Shown here piece by piece: positions 12,671 to 24,718 of a DNA stretch of 64,000 nt. Made by a program: the position numbers and the translations under genes. Origin of the DNA: Montifringilla adamsi (Eukaryota > Chordata > Aves > Passeriformes > Passeridae); NCBI GenBank assembly GCA_017590115.1, contig JAGGNK010006559.1, forward strand, positions 1,941,054 through 2,005,053, written 5' to 3'. The notes under the pieces are model-generated. The model saw only the letters and a list, made by a program, of their open reading frames with translations. It ran no database searches and was not told where the DNA came from. How positions within the stretch are numbered: position 1 is the first letter of the stretch; every line of letters begins with the position of its first letter.

Positions 12671-15600
12671 ATTTTAGGTCCAGAAAACTTTGGAAGGCCA
12701 CCAAGAAAGCCAGGGGGAGTCATCAAATTTAGATTGAAATTGGGATCCCAAATTATTGTGTAGTTCTAAGCTTGAATGAGAAGAAGCTGAACTAAGGAGA
12801 AATTTCCAATTTCCTTTTAACTGAATGGTTAACCAAATGCTAAGATCCAGGAGTACTGGGAATTTTTCAGAATCTTTGGTTTCTTTGGTTTGGGGCTTAT
12901 TTGAGTTTTTAATGTCCTGGAAGCATAGTTGTGGTTTATTCTAAGGCTGCAAAATAGTAAATTAAAAGTTCATTATATTCTTCAAGTAAGCATCATGATG
13001 GCAGAGTGGAACAGAGTTAGGAGCACATGCATTATGATGTTTTTTGTCATTTACAGCTGGCAGTCCTGACATTGAGACAGGAGCTGCAGGTGAATGAAAA
13101 TTATCAAAGCTTTTTAAATGCATGCTAGAAAAAGACTGGGTGCATTTGAGTCGTCAGGGAGCTAAACCTTCAGATCAGAAAAAACAAGAGCTTGAGCCAT
13201 CTGGGAATTTCACTTTTGGGGTCAGAACTGCATGAACCGCGGTGTGTTGTTGGGAATTTCTAGCTCAGCAAACTGTCTGGAGCTTGGAGGGAGTATCGAG
13301 GAGGCAGCAGAGAGGGCGTGAGGAGAGCATGAGTCATGTGGGATTGCAGACAGGAGAGGGCAGCTGCCAAGTGAGTGGGTGCCCCTGGGGAGTTTGCTTT
13401 CTGCAGGTCTCCCACAGCTGAAGTCGGCGGTGCTTGGTACAAGCAAGAGCACTTTCCTCTGCCTGAATGTTGGTGTTTCCCAGGCTGACCACAGCAACTG
13501 CACAGGAAAGCTCCACACCTTGCCAGCTCTTAGGGCTTCATCCTGCAAACTTTTGTACTGAAGTTTGCTGAGGCCATTGGGATTATTAAAGCTACTCCCT
13601 TGTCTGTGGGAGGTGAGGTCTCCCAGCAAACCCACAATAATTCCCAGTGCAATGTGCTGGCTTCGTGGCTGTTCACATCAGAGGTAAATGTTCCCTCTCT
13701 CTTCTGTGTTTAAAGATGCTTGTGATCATCTGGAACCACTGCATCCAACAAAGATGGGGTAAGAAGCCTCAGCTTTGAATATTTTACTCTGGTTTTCTGT
13801 TTTAGTACTTGATTATCTTTGCCTGGCCATCAGCATGATAACATATACCAGTTTATTCAGTAAATTTTCCCAATTCATTCAGCTTCATTTTCCCAATGAG
13901 CACTCATTCTTTATGACTAGCAAGAAAACCTTTGCCTCCAATGGCAGAAGGAGAATGCCTCCTCATTTAATTACCATGTATAGTTAGCTGCATGGTGATT
14001 GGAATAAAATAATTCACTTTCTATTCCCAGAAGTTTTCCTAAGTGCTTTGGGAGGTGAGGGGGAGGCTGGCAGATGAGTGTAATCTCAAGAAGCACACTG
14101 TAGTGGAATCCAGCACTAGGAGCCAGATGGCAAGGTTGCACTGAATAGCACTTTTTTTTTTTAATAGCTGTGAAAATTTGCTGTCTACACATGACTTTGC
14201 TGAATGACAGCAGAGAGCATTTCTAATTTATCTGGTGCTACAATTGGGTTATTCTTTCAGAGGGTTCTCCTTCTTTTTCACATAAGATCAGGGCCCAGTT
14301 TCAGTACCAAAGGCAATGTTTAAGTACCTGTAAGAATTCAGAAAGCAAAAAGGGCAAAGCTGTGGGAGGAGAAACAGTAAAAAAAAAAAAAGAGAAAAAT
14401 TAGTTCAGGATTCAAGCAGCACCCTGGCCTTGCTTTGTGCAACCCTCTCTGAGGTGGTTCCATTGTGTAGCTCTTGTGTAACATCCATTGAGTCTGTTGG
14501 GATCTCATGCACCATCCTTTGGATGCATTGGGATCTCCACACACATTTCCAATGATGGGAATGACAAGCAGAGGAAGTAAATAATTTCCCATCAGGCTTT
14601 AAAATAGAGATGTAGTCATAAATGTTGTGTAAAGAATGTTACCCTAGCAGTACATACATATGGGCTTTATGTTAACATGGTTCTGAAAGCTACATTAGAG
14701 TATTAGATTACACTTGACATCTCAAATGTATTTTCCATCCATTAAATGATGACTGGACCCCAGATTTTGAGTTTTCTGACTCCATTTGGACAAACAAACT
14801 CCACAAATTTCCATGAATTAACATGTTTTGTGCAAGTCCTGTTTACCCACAAATGCCCCTTTGAGTGTGTAGAATCATCTGTGGCAATGAATGGAAGACA
14901 AGACAAACCCTGCTGCTGGCTTTAGGCAATCACCTCACTGGTAATGCTCTTCTGGGCAGGGGTGATGGTGGAATTTGCAAAGACCATGGACAAAACACAC
15001 AATTTAAGAATCATGGGCAGTCCTGTGGGCTTTCACAATGTGCTACAAAGCAGAAGAAGGACTAGGCTGAGACCTCCTTAGAATCAACAGATACCTTAAA
15101 TCTCCCCTGGAGCAGGCACATGTTTCACACATCCCTGGAAACCTGGCCTATTGTGATAGCTGTGTATTGCTCTGAATGCTTCTGGTGCACGTGGTGAGTT
15201 CCTCTGCCTGAAGTCTGACAGCCCACACAGCTTCTGTGCCTTTGGCCACAAAGGTCTGGGCCACTTCTTTCAGTGGAGCTAAACCCAGGGTTCCATCTTG
15301 CTCTTATAGCCTGTCTGCATCAGGGAAATGAAGAAATGAGTCCACCTTTGAGAGCTGACATGCTTGCAGACATGGTAACAGAGGGGTGACTCTAAATCAC
15401 AACTCTTAACCGTGTGCCAAGCACATTTGTCAGCATGAACCACTAAGACTGGAAGAATTCAGAAACTTCTGGAATACAGATTTGGAGTTATACCAACTAA
15501 AACAAAGTCCATGTGTCGCCTATTGTCTAACTCTGCAGCTTTTTATTCTGTCATTGAATACTGACTTGCCCTGCTGTTACAGAAAATGACACTAAGAGCA

Positions 15601-18600
15601 AATGCCATTCTTCCATGCTGTCTGCATATTTAAAACTGTGTCAATTTAAAGGCCATCAAAACCCTGCAAGCAAAGCTTGGCCTTGTTGGTACAGTTTGCA
15701 CTGTACCCAACCCAGTGGGCCCCACAACAAACCTGGTGATAGGCACCAGGGTGATACTAGGAAAGAGCATCTTCAGACATAACACTGCTGCTGAGATGAC
15801 ACTACAGTGTCTGTCTCATCTTAGATAGGGACACCTGAGTCTGTTTGAACAGTAGAATTCATCCTTTGCAAAAGGCTGCCTTCAGAACAGGACTTGTTGT
15901 CTCTCATCTGAGCCACAGACACTGCTTTGGCTTTCAGTGTGGGGGCCAGCCCTACCAAGTCATTGCTAGAACAGGCTGAAATGATTTTGTACTGTTTTTG
16001 CAGAGTAATGCCTGGGGATAATGGGGGGTAAAAAAAATTCTTTCCTCTTACATTTCAAGGTGTTTTTCAATTACACAAATAATTTATGTTTCTCTTTTCA
16101 CTTTTTTTGTCATTTTCTGTACATTTTTCATATATTTGCTTCTCATCTTTACACATTTCTCATGGGAATGTGAGTGAAAGAGTTAAATAAAAGACAGAAT
16201 TTACTTTCTGTGATGATTTCAGCAGTCTTTTCCTTATCTGAGTCAACATTTTCTTTTCCAGGATGCACTTTAATTCTTCTAAGATGGGAACAGTTTTCCT
16301 TAAAAATAAAACATCTTTAACAACAACAGGAGAGACAATTGGATCAGCTCGGTGAAGCTACACATGGTGATAGCCATGATGATGATGTAAAATCATCTTT
16401 TTCCTCTTCTGTTTGAAGACTGCATTTTTAAATGATACTTCATTGGCAATCAATAAATGAGTTTTTTACTCCTGTCAGCACTACTGAGTCAACGCAGTGC
16501 TGAGAGCAAGTGGAGAGCTGTACTGACCCAGCCACACTTCAGGCAACACTCAATTCATTCTTGAGCCCAGAATCATTCTATTACATTGAGAGATGAAAAA
16601 AGGAACTCCACTAACCTGCTTTCATATTTTGTCATCACTTTTTCAGGTTCCTTGTCAACCATTCCAAATTCAGATGTAGAAATAATCACAATAACTACTC
16701 ATCAAAGCCTTCCTGAAAGATGTCCAGCCTTGATCTGATGGCATCAATGGAGTACTCACCATTTTTCAGAGTAAAGCATTCCCAGTGACTAGTCACCCAT
16801 GCTCTTGATAATTTGTTTCACTAACTCAGGACGATTTTAAAGCACTTTTTTTTCTGATTCCCCAGCCTAGTACAAACCCAAGCCAAATTGTATGAAATAA
16901 CTCAGCTCTGTCTGAAATTGTATTTCTGAGGCCTGACTTGAAAAAACCTTCTTTTGCACATCTGAAATTTCGCACTGGAGGCAAAATTTATCATTTATAA
17001 AATTTCAGGTTTTAACTAGTTGATTACACCTACAGCTCAGATTTAATTGCTTCTGTTGCTGTTTAGAGGCACAAAAAACTGCATCAAGATAAGTACCCTT
17101 GGAAATGCTTAAAAGATCCTAATGTGTATGGCCAGAACTGCCCCACTTGCAGACAGCGATAATCTAGCTGTCATGGACTAATGAACTGTAACCTGGAATT
17201 CTGGTTGATCCTGTCACCCTTGGCCAAAATAATCCAAGGAGGGAAGTGACGCATGTTGAAATCTTGTTTTGAGAACTGGACATTCGGATTTCTTCCAGGA
17301 CTGCTCTCAAGGTTGTGTTGTACTTGCAGTGAAATTGTTTGTGAGAATTTAGAAAAACTTAATGATGGAGGATGATTGCCTTGATTCTGCGGTGAAAAAA
17401 ACCCTCATTCCAACTTCAGAGGCATTTCATACCCATTGCAAATAATTCCACTTGGACTTGGACTTACTACAGTGTGAGATACCCTGTTATTTTACACCTT
17501 ACAGCCCTTTTGCAGGACTACTGGTTTGCTTAAAATTAAGTCTAAAATTTTGTATCAGTTCCCTTTTCCATTGTCTGCATAATCAAATGCGGCAGATTTT
17601 AGTGTTTGTTTGTCTGAAAATTATGTTTGTTTTTTTAAAAGGAGCATTTTCTATTTATTTTAGTATTTCTTCCCCTGGGAAACAACATTTGGAATGATCC
17701 AGGAAATAATATTTTAACAAGCATTAAGTTGCCATCATTGAGACCACAGAGGGAAGCTGATGCAGGAGGGAGGAAAAGTGGCTGCTGTGTGCCATCCTCG
17801 AGTGCCATTTATAACAACACACAAATTCTGTCCTCCTCAAAATGAAACCCCAGGAAACTGTAAGTTCAAATCAAGCAAACTGTCATTAAAATCACCATAA
17901 GTCACTGAAAAGTACTGAAAGCTGAGTTTAAGTCTAAATTCCCACCTGACTCTTCTGGCACACCACATGGAGAAGCAGTGATGTGTCGCACTTGCATCAG
18001 ACCTCACTTTTTTGCCAGCAGGCTTTGACGTGCCAGGTTGTTTGCACCTGGAGAGCCATGCTGTGAAGCAGCAATAGGAGCTTTCAGTTTAGTAGGAAAC
18101 GGCCCCAGAGCTGTTCTGGGGCATTTTGCTGCCTCCCGTGGCTGTGGGTTCATTCTGCTGCCCAGATCTTGTCATGCCAGGGAGGTTCCACAGGAGGAGA
18201 TGTCACCTCAGAGTACAGCTGGCATATGATATTTGCCTGATTTCCATGAAGGAGTGAAAAATGTTAGAACAGTTAAAATGTTAAAACAGCCTTAGATGTG
18301 AGCAAAATTTTACAGGGGAAAAAAACTGATGATCTTGGGAGAAGAAGGATGGTCACCAAGTCATGCTTTGTGTGCTGGCGTTTGCAGCCAGCAGTCCAGA
18401 CAACAACTTGGAGAGGAATCTGGATAGAAGCAGTTCCAGTGAGTAACTTACCATTTCTGTCTGGGCAGCTAAATAAAAAGTCACACCTCTTCAAGCAGCG
18501 CTGTCGCTGGGACTGGAGTAGCACCGGGTGCAGTGCTGCCCGGGGCTGCTGTGGACACGCAAATCTCTGCACACACAGAGGGTATCAAATCACCACACAC

Positions 18601-21600
18601 ACACACGCAGGGTATCAGCCAGCAGCTCTTTTCTAGGTGCTTGAGCGCTGCCTGCCCTGAAAAGTACCAATTATCACCATTTAATGGGGAAATCTGGAGG
18701 GTCTAAACACTGCTGCACCAGTGATTAGGTCTTGCCAGACATTGCAAACTAGAAGACTGAGACTGGGGCCCAAAGGACTGACTTCAGACAATGCTGTCAG
18801 CAATCCCAAATAATGATTGCCCTGACAAACGTTGCTAATGAAAATAAAAGTAACCCTTTTGCCACATTCTAAGTGCACAGGAGTTTTGTCATCACCAACA
18901 ATGTTACCACCACCACCACCTTATATTTCCATTCTGAGCCTGATGAGTCTGACACCAGACCAGAGTCACGCAGGGACAAGACAAAGTGTAAATAGTATGA
19001 AGAAAATTGTATTTAGCAATTGCACCAAAGCAGTGAATTCATCAGTTCCCCAAAAAGTCAAACCGATGTTAATGCCTAAGCATGTCTCTCGGTAACTTTT
19101 ACAAGTAGGAGGAAGTAAGCGTGTATATTTTTGGGGAAAGATCTTTGCAGAGAGCTCCCAAGCATGGACAATGTGGGGGTCATTTCAAGGGATCTGCTAG
19201 CAACGGATCCCTCTTCCAGCTGAGCATTCAGACTGGCTGTGCTTCTGCAGGATGAAACATGGAGAAAGTCTCTCCTCCAGACCTGCAAAGCACACCCTGG
19301 TATTATGGATGCAGTTTTCTCCTGCTTGCTTTATCTCAGCTGCTGCCTTGAGATGTTGGCAGCCAGCTGGGGAAAAGTGCAGTTTTCCTTTCCCTATCAC
19401 TTGTAGGGTTTTACCTCACAAATGGGATATGCTGCACCATATTTCTAAGGCTTGGTTTTGATATCTGCTCAGTAAACACAAAGCAGTGATGCTATTTCAG
19501 CAATATAAAAGGCCATTATCACAGTGCTAATTGCATATGATGATGATAATATCGCATAGCCTATCATTGTCTTGCTACATGATTTCTGAAATTCTATACA
19601 TGGTTTATCCAAACCAAAAGTTTTCAAAGAATATAAAGTGGAAATGGCACAACAGCCACTCTGCATCTACTATGATTTGAAGAAAAGTGTCACTGGAAGG
19701 CAGCTTTCTAAATGGGAGTTGGTAGCTTTTCACATATGCACTGCAAAGTTTATTAGATTCCATATTTGACATATGTTCTTATAACTTTGAAAAAAAACAC
19801 ATTTAAAATGTTTCAATTTAGTTTTTGATTGTCTCATAATTTTTGTGTTCCATAAGCTACGTGCTGATTGTTAGCCTTGGGAAAAGCCTTCTTAGTTTTT
19901 TACAATTTGCTTTGTGGCCAGCACAATGAGTCTGCCCACAAGACTTTCCACTGCCTGAAAAGTTCACACTAGTGACCCTTTCAGGAGAAACAGCCAGCGG
20001 TTCCTAATCTAGGGAACAGAAATGACAGATGCCCTGCCTGATGAGTCCACTTCAATCACAATTTATTATATTGGAATTCACAGTCATGTACAAAATTAAG
20101 AGGAGAAAAAAGCATTTATTTCTGTGAACTTCTTTTCCAAACCTCGAGATGAAAACTCAAGAAATTAGTGGTTGTTCACTTTAAAAATACTGCTGGAAGA
20201 GGAGGAGGAGAAGGGGGATTATGTCCAGGCAAAGAATTCACTGAAATAATTTTTCTAGAGGGCCTGGCTAATTCTGTTTGTGAGTTATGAGATTTTTAAG
20301 AGCTTTTATTAAAAACCATTTTCTGCATGATTTTAAGAAACTTTGGTCAACAAATCACAATCACAACAAATGTGATTCTACTGCAGATCCAAGATTTGAT
20401 CTCATTAGTCTGCCTAAAGATTTGCAGCTCATTTCACTGAGCCCAAGTTAGGAAAAACTAAATATTGTTTTATTTTCCTGTGATTGCCAGCATAAGTGAA
20501 TTTAAAATTGCCTTTCCATCAATACTATTTTTAAAAATTATTGTTTCAGACTTCTACTAATTAACTATTTGTTAAGCTATTAACGTTGAATAAATGCAGA
20601 AGCCACAAAACAAACAAACAAAAAAAGTGAACACTTCTTATTCACTCAAGATAATTTTTAGATATTCAGACATCTCTGGTGTTAAAAATGAGGGTACATT
20701 GTTTCTTCACCATGTCATTCATGGATGCCCAGCACTGCAAAACTGACATCTTATCACTGCTGTAAAGGCATTTAGCCCGTGGGCTAAATCACTCAGTGGG
20801 CTGAACAGTCTGACACCAGCAGTGGGATGTGCAAGAGCCAGGTTAGTAAAGTCACAGCCCATGCCCTACCATGGAAGGAAACCATCTGGTCTTATAAAAC
20901 AGATGTCTTAAAATCATACAGCCTAGAAATTTTAGCATTATCAACACAATTAATTAGGGATGCTGGAATGACAACATTTATCCTCTAGGAAAATCTTCAA
21001 AGGAGTCACAAGTTTGGCGACATGAGAACAGATCTTCCAAACCTGGAAATGGGCATTTTCTCCCGGGTGGATAAAGAACTACATTTTAAAATCTCCATTT
21101 GTACTTATGTGGATAAATGTGGATAAAAGGAATAACATGAATTAAACAAGGCTTTTGAATTCATGACTTTGTTCTGCCTAATTGATGAATTTTTTTCATT
21201 TATTTTTCTGTGCAGATTGAAAGACTCCAGCTTTTCATGTCTGGCTGAGAAATGTGGACCTTCACTATTTGGTCATGATTTGGGCTCCAGGCCTATCAGT
21301 CCTGCAACTGCAATCACATGGCACATAAATGTATTCAAAGAATGAGGGCTAGATTCTCAGACACTGGAAAAGTGATAACTTATTTCACCTCTGACTTTTG
21401 ACATTTATTAAGCAAAATGCTGTCCTTAGTTAGCCGGCTGACTCTCTAAAATAGAAGTCTTGAAGGTCGTGAAATACCATATAATGGAATGATGGCCATA
21501 TAATACACAGGTAGAGTTGAAAGCAAAACTCCTTTGCAGTAGCAGCCTGCTATCTTGCAGTCATGGATTTTCCACTTCACACAACCATGTATGTGTGGAG

Positions 21601-22689
21601 ACCTGTGAAAAAGCTCTCATGAGTTGCTCTTGATAGAAATTACTTCAGTTTGTCTGGGAAAAGACAGCATCTGAACAAAGCTCCCTCACTGAGCCCTCAG
21701 TGATTAATCACTGTAAGTGTGTGGGAGGAAGGAGCTGAACACTCTGACACAACCCTACCCAGCTACTGAGCCGATGAACTGGGGGAATGGACAAGGAACA
21801 AGGGAACATGGGGATTTCTGCCCACACCCTCATCCCAGGATTTATGAAGAGAAGGTTTGAGGTACGAAAACACCAGAGGACAAATAGGAAAGATTACCCA
21901 ATGCAGTCTGACTAATGGATTTGCACAGTAGCGCTCACGATCCGTGCTCTTGGAAGGGGCTCGGCCGTGTGCAGGGGAAGAGGCTGACATTTGGAGTTTG
22001 CCAGCTTTGTGCTAGCAACTGAGCTGGCCCCAGTGAGAGCAGCAGCCCAGCAGCAGGGCTGACTGCTCACCCAGGGGCACCAGGTGGGAACAGCAGAGTC
22101 CAGACCTGCATCCGTACTCCTGGCCTCTGTGAACGGCCTTAACTGTTCAGGCCATGGTTGTTCATGTGCCTGGGTACACAGACCACCAGAAAGAGGCAGA
22201 AGAAAACACTACCAAAAGCAAAGAGAGAAAGCCTGAGAAGTCTGGGATCTGGGTGGATCTCTGGACCAAAATTGCCTTTGGGATGTAGGACTTAGCAAAG
22301 CTGGCTGAAGTCTCACCGCAGAGGCTAGTGAGGACTCCCGCATGCTGTGCGGAGATTGCTGCCTTCTCCTGGTGAGCCGGGCAAAGCACAGCTGCAGAAA
22401 CGAGCCCAGCACATCTCAGAGTCTTGTTTTGAAAGGCCTTGTTCTCTCAGACCTCCATGCCCTTAACTTTGTCCATTTTCATGTTTTGTGTAAAAAAAGA
22501 GCTACCTACAAACCTGTAATACTAAAATCAGCTGCAAGTACATCATGGATTCTATTGTTGCTCCACAGAGAATATCCCACCGAGTTTGCTCCCCCCAACC
22601 CCAATATGACTAAGGAGAGGGAAGCAAGTAATACCTAGCAAGGCATCAAGGCAAGGGAAATAAAGAGGGATTCAGAAGAAGAAGGGTGT
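12671..22689. other. Long noncoding stretch, no gene seen
   Basis: About 10 kb with only a short CA repeat (18593) and an (ACC)n patch near 18903. Several AT-rich blocks (16030-16460, 20030-20650) could be conserved noncoding DNA but carry no decisive motif. Frames up to 137 codons overlap on both strands at 13222-13635 and look like chance. Confidence 0.5.
18593..18606. repeat. Short CA microsatellite
   Basis: A pure (CA)7 run. It is preceded by ACACACAGAGGGTATCA and followed by another GGGTATCA, so the flanks are partly duplicated. Confidence 0.8.
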
Positions 22690-23519
22690 GGACATCTATT
22701 GGTTACTAGAGTGCTGCGTTTCTGCCAGGGCAAACAGACAGAAGGGGGAAGTGGATGAGGGAAGCTTCTCTGCTGGAGCTCCCTGCTTGCTACAACAGCT
22801 CCCAGAGATAAGGAGTGGATCAAGGCAGATAGCAGGCTTGGCTCGGCTCTGCTGGGCTCCACGGGGCTCTGCTCTGCTGAGCGAGCCCAGCCAAGCCCAG
22901 CGCGTGCAGAGCTCCCTGCATGGAGTAACCCCACTGGCAGCTGGACATCCCAGAGAATTTAAAAGGAGAAAAAAAAGAAAAAGAAAAAAAAAGGCAGTTT
23001 TTCTCCAGATGTACTCTGGAGACGAGTTTTTCGCAAGCAGCCTTGCCTCACTAAGAGCATCAGAGCAGCAGAGCCCTGCTGAAGGCCAGGGCCGGGCAGG
23101 AGTTTGGGATGGTGTCCCCAGGCCGTGCTGAGCCCCACAGCTCTGCCTCATCCCCCTGTGCCCCTGGCGAGGCCACCGGACCTGCCCTCACTCCGCAGCC
23201 CCAAGGCTGCCCAGCGCCCTCTGGGAGACCCGCACCCTCTCCCGTCTCCAGTGCTATTCTTCTGCCAAGACTTTTTGCTTTGTGAGAGATCAAAGGAGAA
23301 TAAACATCTCCATCTTCCCTCCGAACATATCCAGCCTAATATGCATGGTATTTTTATTGTGGAAGGGAGCGATTTGTAAGAAGAAATGAAAATCTCCAGC
23401 GTGTCAGCTCATAGGAGCTAATGATGTTTACACAGACATACCACACTGATGGAATAGTCCCAACATCCCCTTCTGGGGGGGGGCGAGGGGGAAAAATTGA
23501 AAAAGAGAAAGGGAGAGAC
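22690..23519. other. GC-richer shoulder of the CpG island
   Basis: Composition rises here ahead of the island. It contains an imperfect hairpin at 22835-22897 and an A/G-rich tract at 22968-22994. Overlapping frames near 150 codons occur on both strands in the same place, which argues against either being real. Confidence 0.3.
22835..22897. other. GC-rich imperfect hairpin
   Basis: The left arm begins GGCTTGGCTCGGCTC and the right arm ends GAGCCCAGCCAAGCC. They pair over about 18 positions with one mismatch and one bulged base, around a loop of about 26 nt. It is hairpin-forming on either strand. A small-RNA precursor is possible, but nothing else supports one. Confidence 0.4.
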
Positions 23520-24010
23520 AGCGGCGAGAGGAGTGACCCAGGCTCCCCTCCCCCGGCTCTTTCCTGCGCAGCAACCTGTACTTGACCCTCCCGAGCCTGG
23601 CTCTGCTCAGCCTCCATCCCGCCCCGCCGGAGCCGCAGCGCTGATACCAGGCAGCTGATGCGCCGCCTCATCCAAAACACACACTTGGGGGAGGCGCACG
23701 CCCACGCCGGCCTTCGGGGGGGCTCCGGGGCCGCCGAGGGACGCGGGGGGCCGGCACCCACCTTCCTCCCTCCCTCCTTCCCTCCCGCCGGGCCGGGCCG
23801 GGATGTGCCGGGCCGCCGCCGCTGTTTGCCAAGCACTACAAGTGGCGGGGGATCTGGGTCCACTTCAGGGTGGAAATATTTCAAATGCTTCCTGCGATGG
23901 AGATGGGGGAGAGGCCGCCCGGCCAAAATTTGCGAGAGGAGAGACCGCCTGCCCCCGGCCGGCCCCCTCGGCCCCTCCCAGCCAGTCCATCGCGCACTTT
24001 TGAAGTCCAA
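23520..24010. promoter_or_regulatory. CpG island, candidate promoter or first exon
   Basis: This block has many CpGs, CCGCCCCGCC and GGGCCGGGCCGGG boxes, and a CT-rich run (CCTCCCTCCCTCCTTCCCTC) near 23765. Within it, about 23818-23892 is less GC-rich and exon-like in composition, ending with AT-rich TGGAAATATTTCAAATG. Frames of up to 220 codons (minus, 23354-24016) and 185 codons (plus, 23658-24215) cross it, but GC-rich DNA gives such frames by chance and none matches a family I know. It is more than 37 kb downstream of the minus-strand gene's end, so it would serve another transcript, on either strand. Confidence 0.45.
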
Positions 24011-24570
24011 ATTCACGCTGATTTGGGTGGGGTGCCTGGAGCACCCTGGGAACCGGGATCCCTGGGTGCCGCTGGTCCCTATGCTTTCCTATCCCATCCT
24101 TTCATCCCTCTGTGCACCCAGGGGTGCCTTAGATCACCTTTGCTGGGGGCATGTCCCAGCTTCCTTAAGCAAGAAACACGGGAAGGGATCCCTAGAAGAC
24201 CTTATGCAGTTATAAAAGGCAAAGGAAACAGAGGGTGAAAGGTCTCAGAGTTTAAAAAAAAAAGGACTTTATGATTCAAATTTTCACACTGTTAGAGTTT
24301 TCAGCCTTGCTAGTTCCAAGTTGTTGCAGTGTTGTCTGTGCCCTGCTATCCATGCTTCTGTTGCAGCTCAAGGGGGATGAGTCCAGCAGCAGCCGTTCTC
24401 TACCTGCCCCAGCTGAGTGTTTTCCTCTGTCTTTGTGCTGGGGAAGAACTATTAAAATGCATTTCTCTGAGTCATAAATTCCACTGTTAAATATTTTTAA
24501 ATGCCTGGGATGTACACAGTTTCCTTGGGTTTTGCCACAGATTTCACAGAAAATCCTCAGAGAAAAGCAT
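24011..24570. other. Noncoding right flank of the CpG island
   Basis: GC content falls quickly after 24060. A short A run lies at 24252-24263. Nothing else is supportable. Confidence 0.5.
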
Positions 24571-24718
24571 TTTCTTTCTTTCTTTCTTTCTTTCTCTTTC
24601 TTTCTTTCTTTCTCTTTCTTTCTTTCTTTCTCTTTCTTTCTTTCTTTCTCTTTCTTTCTTTCTTTCTCTCTTTCTCTTTCTCTTTCTTTCCTTCTTTCCT
24701 TCTTTCTTTCCTTTTTTT
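24571..24718. repeat. TTTC microsatellite with higher-order units
   Basis: After a first block of six TTTC units plus TC, the array shows four successive blocks of (TTTC)4 plus TC, an 18-bp higher-order unit. It then decays into TC, TTTC and CTTC mixtures and a short T run. The 18-bp period is a multiple of three, so it gives long frames of F, L and S residues that are not genes. Confidence 0.95.

Noticed and set aside
23354..24215. Long frames on both strands across the CpG island
   Set aside because: GC-rich DNA has few stop codons, and both strands are open at once. No family match was recognised.
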